DNA of 64,000 bases from assembly GCF_037126285.1 (NCBI RefSeq), contig NZ_CP147012.1, positions 1,364,001-1,428,000 of the forward strand, in the 5' to 3' direction. The notes below the pieces were generated by a model, which saw nothing but the letters and a program-made list of their open reading frames with translations, made no database searches and was not told the origin of the DNA. The stretch comes from Bernardetia sp. MNP-M8. Lineage in GTDB: Bacteria > Bacteroidota > Bacteroidia > Cytophagales > Bernardetiaceae. The stretch's first letter is position 1. Each line of letters begins with the position of its first letter. A program made the position numbers and the translations under genes. This document shows positions 52,942 to 61,100 of this stretch, piece by piece.

Positions 52942-54147
52942 CTATTTCTGATAGCTAATTTTATAAACTGCTCCTGCATAATCATCAGAAACCAAGAGCG
53001 CACCTTCATGATTGACAATTACATCGACAGGTCTTCCCCAATTTTCTTCTCCTTCTAACCATCCTGTTGCGAAAGGCTCATAACTAATGGCTTTATTGCC
53101 TTCTAATTTTACTAAAGTAATTCGATAACCTACTTTATTAGAGCGATTCCAAGAACCATGTTCGGCAATAAAAATCTGATTCTTATATTCTTGTGGAAAC
53201 TGATTTTCTGTATAAAAACGCATTCCTAAAGCTGCCGTATGAGCCACTAATTTCTGAACTGGTGACACAAATTCCTCACAACTTCTTTTATGTCCAAATT
53301 TTGGGTCTTTTACATCACCTGCATGACAATACGGATAACCAAAATGAAGTCCTTTTTTGGGCGCATAATTGAGTTCGTCGGCTGGCGTGGTATCATTCAT
53401 TCTATCTCTTCCATTTTCTGTAAACCATAAATCACCTGTTTGTGGATGCCAATCAAAACCTACAGAATTACGGATTCCTTCTGCAAAAATTTCTAAATCC
53501 GAACCGTCAGGATTCATTTTTGTAATAGAGGCATAAATCGGCTTTTCACCCTCACAAATATTACAAGGCGCACCCACAGGAACATAGAGTTTTCCTTTTG
53601 GAGAAAAAGCAATAAATTTCCAACCATGATGCTTGTCTGTTGGGAATTTATCGGTAATCAAAATAGGTTTTGGAGGACTTTCTAAGTTTTGCTCTATGTT
53701 TTCAAACTTCCAAATTTTGTCTATTTCTGCAACATACAAATTGCCGTCTTTGAAAGCTACACCATTTGGCGTATTCATATTTTCAGCAATCACAAAAACT
53801 TTATCAGCTGTCCCATCCTTGTTTTTATCTGTAATGGCATAGACTTTATCTTCACTTCGATTGCCTACAAATAAAGTTCCATCAGGAGAAAGAGCCAGCG
53901 AACGAGCATTTGGAATGTCTGCATAGAGTTCTATCTTGAATCCTTTGGGTAGTTTTATTTTATCTAATGGCAAACGGCTTGTAGTAGTGTCATCGGGTTT
54001 TTGTGCATTTCCGATTGTATTTGTGTCTTTTGCTCTTGCTTGTCTTCCTTTATCGTTGCAAGAAGTAAAAACAAAAAATGGTAAAATGACAAGGATTAGT
54101 AGATATGCAACTACTGCCTTTGAGAGAATAATTTTGTTCTGTTTCAT
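52942..54147 (-). CDS. PQQ-dependent sugar dehydrogenase-like lipoprotein
   Basis: A 401-residue lipoprotein (lipobox VFTSC, Cys near 30) with a six-bladed propeller of the sorbosone/soluble glucose dehydrogenase family. Visible are LPKGFKIELYADIPNARSLA, KDGNLYVAEIDKIW, HHGWKFIAFSPKGKLYVPVG, GIRNSVGFDWHPQTGDLWFTENG and FIAEHGSWNRS. The His and Arg residues around these motifs are those that hold PQQ in the family. The likely reaction is oxidation of an aldose or related sugar in the periplasm, feeding quinones; substrate unknown. No PQQ biosynthesis genes are in the window. Single gene. Confidence 0.88.
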   Translation of the reverse strand: MKQNKIILSKAVVAYLLILVILPFFVFTSCNDKGRQARAKDTNTIGNAQKPDDTTTSRLPLDKIKLPKGFKIELYADIPNARSLALSPDGTLFVGNRSEDKVYAITDKNKDGTADKVFVIAENMNTPNGVAFKDGNLYVAEIDKIWKFENIEQNLESPPKPILITDKFPTDKHHGWKFIAFSPKGKLYVPVGAPCNICEGEKPIYASITKMNPDGSDLEIFAEGIRNSVGFDWHPQTGDLWFTENGRDRMNDTTPADELNYAPKKGLHFGYPYCHAGDVKDPKFGHKRSCEEFVSPVQKLVAHTAALGMRFYTENQFPQEYKNQIFIAEHGSWNRSNKVGYRITLVKLEGNKAISYEPFATGWLEGEENWGRPVDVIVNHEGALLVSDDYAGAVYKISYQK

Positions 54148-54166
54148 AGTTTAAAAAATTTGCATT

Positions 54167-54188
54167 TTTGTTGGTAAGCACCAACAAA
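54167..54188. repeat. TTTGTTGGT / ACCAACAAA perfect hairpin
   Basis: 9-bp arms, loop AAGC. The core GTTGGT / ACCAAC is shared with the hairpins at 14144 and 52737, but the flanking AACGGCA is not conserved (AAAGGC), so a diverged relative. Confidence 0.45.
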
Positions 54189-54308
54189 GGCTGTGAAAAA
54201 TAATTATAGAATAATGAAACAGTAACTTTACAATTATATGATTGGTTTAGAAAATAATAGATTTGTAATAATTAACTTTGAATATCAAATTATTTTATTT
54301 TTTAAAAC

Positions 54309-54352
54309 AAAAAACTCTTCATTCCTTTTTTTGATTGAAATGAGGAATTTTT
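54309..54352 (-). terminator. Terminator after HEAT-like gene
   Basis: Imperfect inverted repeat AACTCTTCATT / AATGAGGAATT with flanking A and T runs, 25 bases past the stop on the minus strand. Confidence 0.6.
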
Positions 54353-54376
54353 TGTGCATTATTGTCATATAATTTA

Positions 54377-55060
54377 TTAGCTTTTGTATTCTTTTTTTAT
54401 TTTAATTGCAAACTCACGAAGATATTTTCTTTTGTCTTTCTCTGCACTCTCGCAATATTTAATAAATTCTTCTTCATTTGTTTCTTTCCATATTTGTAAA
54501 CACCTCATTCTCTCATATTCCTCATTCTTATCCCATGAATTTGAAAGTAAGTCATTAATATTTTCATAATGTAGTTTGTGTAAAGAATTTAATGACATTC
54601 TTCGAATATATTCATCGTCATCTTTGTAATAATCTAAAAGCAATTTTTTAGCTTTTTCTTTATTTTCTATTTTGTAAAGTGAAGCAGCTAATTGCGATTT
54701 GGCAGCTTTCAAATTTGTTAGTAATCCTCTTTCACAAATTCTTTGAAGCTGAAGTTCTGTCATTCCTATTTGTCCAATTTCTTCTCCTCCTTTATTAAAC
54801 CAATTCAAAATTATCCCAATATCCCATTGTTGAGCAATTATGAAAATAATATTATCAAGCGTTTTATTTTCTAATTGGTCAAAGTTGAGATTTTGGAATA
54901 CTGCTTCAAGATTATTTTCTATTTCTTGCCAATTTGGAAATGAAGGGCTATCAATTAATCCATTTATAATTTGGTCTTTAGAATATAATTTAAAAGCCCA
55001 TTCCCAAAATTTTTCTACATCTTTTTGATTTTTACTTTCTATCTATTTTTGATTTTTCAT
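54377..55060 (-). pseudogene. HEAT-like repeat protein with in-frame amber stop at codon 6
   Basis: Only 54377-54808 is open from a start codon (a TTG), but the reading frame continues upstream with good protein character (EKFWEWAFKLYSKD, DSPSFPNWQEIENNLEAVF, LDNIIFIIAQQWDIGIIL) up to a TAG at 55043-55045. Five codons beyond is an ATG (55058-55060) in the same frame. The full product would be 227 residues with HEAT-like helices (KAKKLLLDYYKDDDEYIRRMSLNSLHKL). The stop lies within a 24-bp duplication (see the direct repeat at 55022-55057); removing one unit gives M-K-N-Q-K-D-V-E-K-F-W without a stop. So the gene is either broken or switched off in this sequence. Function unknown. Confidence 0.75.
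55022..55057. repeat. 12-bp direct repeat, 24-bp period, in the broken HEAT gene
   Basis: TTTTTGATTTTT at 55022-55033 and 55046-55057, separated by ACTTTCTATCTA, which holds the stop on the minus strand. Loss of one 24-bp period restores the reading frame from the ATG at 55060. Confidence 0.8.
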
Positions 55061-55312
55061 TTGCGCTTTATTTTTAGGATATTTATTTTTTATATTTAGT
55101 TCAAATTCTAACAAAAAATATTACAGTATAATTCCCTTCTAAATTTTGTAAATTGTATTATCAATACAAATCTATTCCTTATTTTTTCTATAAGTAAAAC
55201 CTTAATTGTAGAAAAAGAAAAAAACAGATTTAGAAAATACCTCTTTGAATGAAAAAATAGAATTACTAGAAAACAAAATAAAAAACCTAGAAAGGTTCAG
55301 CAGAATGAAACC

Positions 55313-55338
55313 GTCGTTGAGGCTACGCCGTCAACGAG
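55313..55338. repeat. Hairpin CGTTGAGGC / GCCgTCAACG
   Basis: Stem with one bulged base and a 3-base loop, 20 bases before the MITE copy 2. Another palindrome of unknown role in a 500-bp gap (55061-55560) that otherwise holds only the MITE. Confidence 0.4.
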
Positions 55339-55357
55339 GTTTTAAATAAAAAAAATT

Positions 55358-55554
55358 GGCTCTTCCGACAATTTAGCGAAATTATAAAAGGGTGTGCGTT
55401 CGTTTTAGCTTCGCTGAGGGTTACACCGTTCTCAAAAACGCATGAAACGCTTCCTCAGAAGCGTGATATTGCTTAAATCACGCTTCTGAGGAAGCGTTCA
55501 GTTCAGTTCTGAGGAACTGAACACGCAATGTTTCGCTAAAAAGTCGGAAGAGCC
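55358..55554. mobile_element. 197-bp MITE-like element, copy 2
   Basis: Same length and orientation as 33319-33515, same 12-bp terminal inverted repeats, and flanking 8-mers AAAAAATT / AAAAAATC that differ by one base, so an older or mutated target duplication. Its central stem is 22 bp (55446-55467 / 55477-55498) and the loop reads ATTGCTTAA, the reverse complement of the loop in copy 1. The second hairpin (55501-55509 / 55514-55522) is perfect. It ends 6 bases before the stop codon of the MDR gene at 55561. Confidence 0.85.
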
Positions 55555-55560
55555 AAAAAA

Positions 55561-56565
55561 TCACTTCATAGAAACCACTAATTTCCCAAACCCTTCGCCA
55601 TCTTTCATTGTATCAAATGCTGAGATTATATCAGAAAACGGAGTTACAGAACCAATAATCGGTTTTATTTTATGTTTTTCTACAAAGTTTACCATTTCTA
55701 CAAATTCTTTATCACTTCCCATGGTTGAGCCTTGTATTCTGATTTGATTAAAAAACATTCTATACAAATCAATTTTTTGAGGCAAACCTAAAGTAGCACC
55801 ATAAAAAACAATCCTTCCAGAACGCCCTAAAAGTTTAATAATTTCGGCAAAAGTTTCTCCTCCTGCGCTATCAATAGCACAATCAAAACTTCCTGCTTTG
55901 TCTTTTAATTGTTTATTCCAATCTGGGTCTTTGTAATTGACGATTCCTGCTGCGCCCATTTCTTCTAAGGTTTCTAGTTTTTCGTCATCTCCAGAGGTTA
56001 CAAAGACTTTTGCACCTGCTGCAACTGCAAACTGAAAAGCAAATTGAGCCACTCCACCACCAGCACCCGAAATCAAAACTTTACTTCCTTTTTGGATTCC
56101 TCCATGATAAAATGCAGAACGAAAAGCTGTCAGTCCTGCAAGTGGCAAAGCAGCAGCTTCTTCTAAAGAGAGTGATTTTGGTTTTTCGACTAATCTATCT
56201 TGATTGACACACAAAAATTCGGCAAATGTTCCGTCTGTTGGCATTCCCAAAATATGATAATCGGCTGATTGATGTCTTTCATCATCTCCCCAATTATTAT
56301 TTGGATTAACAATGACTGTTTTTGATTCCCATTTTTTTGCATTTGTACCTGCTTTGGCTACAATTCCACAACCATCAGAACCCAATGTAGCAGGACGAAT
56401 ACCTGGATAAAGTCCTTCTCTTATCCATTGGTCTCGTCTGTTTAGAGCTGCCGTCTGCATTTGGATAAGCACTTCATTTTCTTTTGGTTCAGGTGTTTTG
56501 ATGTCTTGAAGTTGAATTCTATCTGTGTGCGAAGTATCTTTTTCAAGAAGGCGTAGAGCAAGCAT
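55561..56565 (-). CDS. MDR-family zinc-free alcohol dehydrogenase/quinone reductase
   Basis: A 334-residue medium-chain dehydrogenase/reductase. The N-terminal GroES-like domain has NEVLIQMQTAALNRRDQWI and GSDGCGIVAKAG; the nucleotide-binding domain has VLISGAGGGVAQFAFQFAVA (about 165) with AxxGxxxQ-like spacing. No structural zinc Cys cluster is present, which fits the quinone oxidoreductase branch. It probably reduces a quinone or enone with NADPH; substrate unknown. Single gene, its 3' end directly next to the second MITE. Confidence 0.9.
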   Translation of the reverse strand: MLALRLLEKDTSHTDRIQLQDIKTPEPKENEVLIQMQTAALNRRDQWIREGLYPGIRPATLGSDGCGIVAKAGTNAKKWESKTVIVNPNNNWGDDERHQSADYHILGMPTDGTFAEFLCVNQDRLVEKPKSLSLEEAAALPLAGLTAFRSAFYHGGIQKGSKVLISGAGGGVAQFAFQFAVAAGAKVFVTSGDDEKLETLEEMGAAGIVNYKDPDWNKQLKDKAGSFDCAIDSAGGETFAEIIKLLGRSGRIVFYGATLGLPQKIDLYRMFFNQIRIQGSTMGSDKEFVEMVNFVEKHKIKPIIGSVTPFSDIISAFDTMKDGEGFGKLVVSMK

Positions 56566-56785
56566 AAAAATTAGAGTTTGTGTGAAAATTAATAACTAAG
56601 TTTTTGATAAACAGTTAATTTTGAAGTAAGTCATTTTGTTTTGAAATTCCTAAAATTATTTATCAAGTTATTTGAGAATAGAGTTACTATGTATTTTTAT
56701 TGGTGTCGTTGTGCTAAAAAACTAACAAAGACAATAAAAATATAACTTACTAAAAATCGATTATAAATTTTTAAAAGATAAAATT

Positions 56786-57304
56786 ATGACTTATATTATG
56801 GTAGATATTGAAGCTGATGGTGCAATTCCTTCAGATTATTCCATGATTTCATTAGGTGCAATAGTAGTAGATGACTCGCTGGAAAAGACTTTTTATCGAT
56901 GTTTGCAACCTATTTCAGAAAATTATAATCCAAAATCCTTAGAGATTTCAGGTTTTAGCAGAGAAGAAACTTTCACTTTTGAAGATCCTAAAATAGTGAT
57001 GCAAGACTTTGCAGATTGGATAAAAGAGGTTTGTCAAGATCGCCCAATTTTTATTAGTGATAATAATGGCTTTGATTGGATGTTTGTCTGTTGGTACTTC
57101 CATCACTTTTTAGGAGAAAACCCTTTTGGTTTTAGTTCACAAAATTTAGGTAGTCTTTACAAAGGTATTGTAAAAGATACTTTCAAAAACTTTAAGCATT
57201 TGCGAGAAACTAAACATACACACAATGCTCTTGACGATGCGAAAGGTAATGCTGAAGCCCTACTAAAAATCAAAAAAGAGTATGGATTAAAAATTAAGTT
57301 TTAA
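56786..57304 (+). CDS. DEDDh-type 3'-5' exonuclease
   Basis: A 172-residue protein of the DnaQ/RNase T superfamily. Acidic catalytic residues are visible in YIMVDIEADG (Asp7, Glu9), in ISDNNGFDWMF (about 93) and in HTHNALDDAKGNAEAL (about 147), where His and Asp form the DEDDh set. It digests single-stranded nucleic acid from the 3' end; DNA or RNA cannot be decided, and the sequence resembles the short exoribonuclease-like branch. Single gene, terminator behind it. Confidence 0.9.
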   Translation: MTYIMVDIEADGAIPSDYSMISLGAIVVDDSLEKTFYRCLQPISENYNPKSLEISGFSREETFTFEDPKIVMQDFADWIKEVCQDRPIFISDNNGFDWMFVCWYFHHFLGENPFGFSSQNLGSLYKGIVKDTFKNFKHLRETKHTHNALDDAKGNAEALLKIKKEYGLKIKF

Positions 57305-57365
57305 AAAATAGCAATTCTTATCGAATTTATTACAATCGATTGACTTTATAGAATTGCTATTTTAC
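57303..57365 (+). terminator. Terminator after exonuclease gene
   Basis: AAATAGCAATTCT / AGAATTGCTATTT, 13-bp perfect arms with a long AT-rich loop (about 31 bases), directly after the stop. Confidence 0.65.
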
Positions 57366-57554
57366 TTATAAACAGAGCATTTGGCTTGAAATATGTTAGT
57401 TTTTTATAAAAAATGGAACTTATTTTATTCAATCATACTGTCTAAAATAAATTTAAGCTAAGAGGAAACAGTTATTCAATACTATTGATTATGTTATGTT
57501 TGTTTCTACCATTTTATAAAAAGAATATCCTATCATTTCTAATCCACTACTATT

Positions 57555-57941
57555 TTGAAAAGAAATTTATTTATACTACTGTTTACAAGTCTTTTTTTAT
57601 GTTTTTGGAGTTGTGTATCTGTTACACCTGTTGCTGCTCAGAGTCTTGACCCAGAAAAACCAAATATAGAACTACTCTCTAAAGAGCAAATTCAAGAATG
57701 GAACTCAAAACCTATTCAGGAATGGAATACGTTTTTTGGTTCAGAAGCCGAAACATGGAATCCATTTCAAATGAAGTTTTATGAAGATATATCTGTAAAG
57801 GCTCTTTCAGATGAAGAAAAAGAAGAATTAATGAATTATCAAGACGAAGACTGGGAGAAAAGATTTGGGGGAGCAATGGATACATGGAAAATACATCAGC
57901 TCCTTTTTTATTCTGCTATTCTAAATTTAGCTGTAAATTAG
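57555..57941 (+). CDS. Small secreted protein with a duplicated 20-residue motif
   Basis: A 128-residue protein, start TTG (no ATG in frame upstream or nearby), with an N-terminal signal (ILLFTSLFLCFWSC, then PVAAQS). Cleavage may be by signal peptidase I after AAQ, or at Cys20 if it is a lipoprotein; the lipobox is poor. The mature part contains two copies of W-x3-F-G-x4-T-W-x3-Q-x2-F-Y, at residues 57-76 and 100-119, both exactly 20 long. I do not recognise the family. Single gene, with a terminator at 57959-57992. Confidence 0.72.
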   Translation: MKRNLFILLFTSLFLCFWSCVSVTPVAAQSLDPEKPNIELLSKEQIQEWNSKPIQEWNTFFGSEAETWNPFQMKFYEDISVKALSDEEKEELMNYQDEDWEKRFGGAMDTWKIHQLLFYSAILNLAVN

Positions 57942-57958
57942 AAAAAATTATACAAAAC

Positions 57959-57992
57959 AAAAACTCATATTTTTAATAATATGAGTTTTTTT
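57959..57992 (+). terminator. Terminator after small secreted protein gene
   Basis: AAAAACTCATAT / ATATGAGTTTTT with a 10-base AT loop and a T run, 18 bases past the stop. Confidence 0.85.
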
Positions 57993-58059
57993 ATGAAACG
58001 CATAACTTTAGTTATGGGATAGATTAGAGTGTATTTTCCACCTTTCAGATTCTCTTTTC

Positions 58060-58079
58060 CCACGATGAAAATCGTGGGT
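58060..58079. repeat. CCCACGAT-gaaa-ATCGTGGG hairpin
   Basis: Perfect 8-bp GC-rich stem with a GAAA loop (GNRA type) and T4 after it on the plus strand, A4 on the minus strand. A second hairpin behind the terminator at 57959. Could serve as terminator for the minus-strand protease gene at 58134, or be a structured repeat. Confidence 0.5.
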
Positions 58080-58133
58080 TTTGTTATATGTAAATTCTGC
58101 CCAATTACTTATATACTTCTAATAATAATCAAT

Positions 58134-61100
58134 CTATTCTAATACGACCTTTCTATTCACCACTTTGTCTGACATAACTATTTGAACATAATAAACACCT
58201 TTTGTAAGTCTTCGAACATCAAAAACAAAACGTTTCTTGGTAATCTGTTCTTTTGGGCTTGTCATCAGTTCTTGCCCCAAACTATTATAAATACGAATCA
58301 TTACCTCATCACTTGTTTGTAATTCTATATATGCATTGAGATAGTCAGAAGCAGGGTTAGGATACACTAACACTTGATAATTAGTTTTAGAACCTCCTCC
58401 AGTAATTACAGGTTTGTCTACTACGACTAAATTACGACTTAATGAATCTATACAACCTAAGGTATCTCTAGTAATCAAAATAACTTGATACTCTCCTTGC
58501 TGTTTATAGATAGTTTGGGTATTTTGAGTCATAGCAATTTCTCCATTTCCAAAATTCCAATACCACCACACCGAACTATTACTTTTGTCTTTTAAAAATA
58601 AAGTATCTTGTTCAAAAAGATTAAGTGTATCAGTTACACTCATTTCAAAATCAGAAGAAGGGCGACTAAAGTCGATATGTACTTTTACAGGAACACTTTC
58701 TAAGGCAGAGTCCAAATTGGTAACCCAAATATCTTTTGGTTGGCTTATGAAACCGACATTATATATTCTTCCTGTGTGTACAGGGCGAGAGCTTGTAGGC
58801 AAGTCATAAAAGTTAAATAAAGTACCTCCTTGTGGTACAATAGTAGTTGAGTCAAACCTACATACAAATAAATCATTCACAATTGGTTGAGGAGAACGTC
58901 TAAAGACGAGCAAACTTTTGGAAGCTGTTCCTTGACATCCTGCTGCTGTTTTAACAGTTAATGTGACCATATAATCACCTTGTGCATGATATGTATGTAT
59001 TGGATTTCGTTCTGTTGAAGTTGTTCCATCTCCAAACTCCCATAACCAAGATACAGCAGTTGCAGTATTATCTGTAAATCTAACATCTGTATTTTCATTT
59101 AGATAAAGTTCTCTTAAAAAATCAAAACTTGGTGCAATGTTAACTACTTGCAAATAGGTTTGTATAGGATCACTCTCAATCAAAGAATCAGCTCCTGTAA
59201 CGTATAAGATAGGTGGAAAAATAGCATTTGGAGGAAATGAAATCTCTCGTCCTTGTGAAATAGGCAAAGAGTCTAAATTAGAATAAAAATTGAATATTGT
59301 CCCTCCATTTGGTCTTATTGTGAGGCTATTTCCTCTACACACCTTTATAGTAGAAGCAATAGAAGGAGTTAGAGATTTTTTTCCAACATGGAATGTCTTT
59401 TCTACAACCTTAGTACAACCAAACTGATTCCTAATTGTCATTTTAACAGTATAACTTCCTTGTGCAGCATACATATGACTTACAATTGTTCCCGTTTTGT
59501 TAAGCGAACCATCCCCAAAATCCCAAGTTATATTTTGGATAAAAAAGTCACTTGTAGAGCTACTCTGAAATAATACATTATCATATAGAAGTGTATCTTG
59601 TCTAGGATTTGCTGTAAAATCAGCATCTAACTTTACCCACTGAATTTTTACTAAAACTTTATTACTTTCCAATGCAGAATCTACATTACTGATATACAAG
59701 CTATCAATAGATTTTGGAGGAACAATATAACTTCTTCCTCTTGCTAAAAGTCTATTTTCAGAATCATAAAACTTGAAATTAGTTCCAGTTGCAGAAGGAC
59801 GTATTTCGATGGGTGTATTATCACAAGATTGTTGTGAATTAGTAAAGACAATAGGGTCAGGCGACTTTCGGACAGCCTGTACTTGCTTTACTATGGTACT
59901 CGTACAACCTGCAATATCTGTTATTGTTAAACTGACTGAATATGCTCCTTGTCTAGAGTAAGTGGTAGAAGGATTTTGTGAATTAGAGGTCAATCCATTT
60001 CCAAAATCCCACATCCAAGAAACGGCATTCTGACTTGCATCAGTAAAATTAATAGCATTAATTTCATCCAAATTAACCTGAGAAGGAGAACTAAAATTAG
60101 CCACAGCAGTACGTGCGCTAAAACGAAGTAATGTATAATCTCCTTCCAAAACTGAATCGGTATTGGTTACGTAAAAAGTACGTCCTAAATCAGCAGGTGT
60201 AAGTGTAAAAGAAGTACCTGATTGAATAGGTATTTGTGTGTTAGCTATATCATAAAGTCTGAAGTTTGTTCCTCCTTGTGGTGTAATTGTATAAGAAGTA
60301 TTTTCACAAAGTGTATTGTTTACTACTGGAGTTGGTGAAATAGATGACAATGTATTAGTTGCCAAAACAGCAGCATCATGTGCATTTCTAAGTGCAGCTA
60401 AAGTAGGAGCAAGCATTACAACAAAAGTAACTTTACGAGTTTCATTTATTCCAAAATTTTCTAAAACTGTTCCTACAATATGAGCTACATCTCCTCCTCC
60501 ACTAGTAGTAAATCCAGCACGTTTTCTTGCCACTCCTGTCGAAATACTTTGATATTTCTCAGTAGAAGTAAAACCGTCATTTACATTAATATTATTTCCA
60601 CCTACATTTTCAAAATCTAATGCAAAATAGGTTTTATTCGAACTAATTGCTTTTATACCTGCATATCCACTAGTACCCATTCCGAATACATAACCAAATT
60701 GACGGTTAGTATCCCAATCTGCAAAATTGCGTGTATAATCTCCCAAATTCCAATCATAATACAAACCTACATTCATAGAGTCCATTACAGCTCCACTTAC
60801 ATTTGTAAACTCATATTCTAAAATAATATATTGATGATGAGGAGTATTGGTGCGTCCTTTTACAGTATGTTTTACACTTACTCCAACAGGAGGGATAATT
60901 GTACCTAATGTATCAGCAAATTTTGAAGTAGCTTTTGTAAAAAATGGTGTTTTTTCTGTTATTCTAGGAATATCAATCATTTTAAAATCATCATCTTTAA
61001 CAATGCCTCCTATATTTGTCAAAACATTATCTGAAACATTTGTAGAAGATTTACCTATAATTAATCCTCCTTCTTGCAAAGTTTGAGAATTATTTGATGT

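Noticed and set aside
54377-54808. Idea that the HEAT-like gene truly begins at the TTG at 54808
   Set aside because: Good protein sequence continues upstream for about 78 codons in the same frame, so the TTG is most likely internal.
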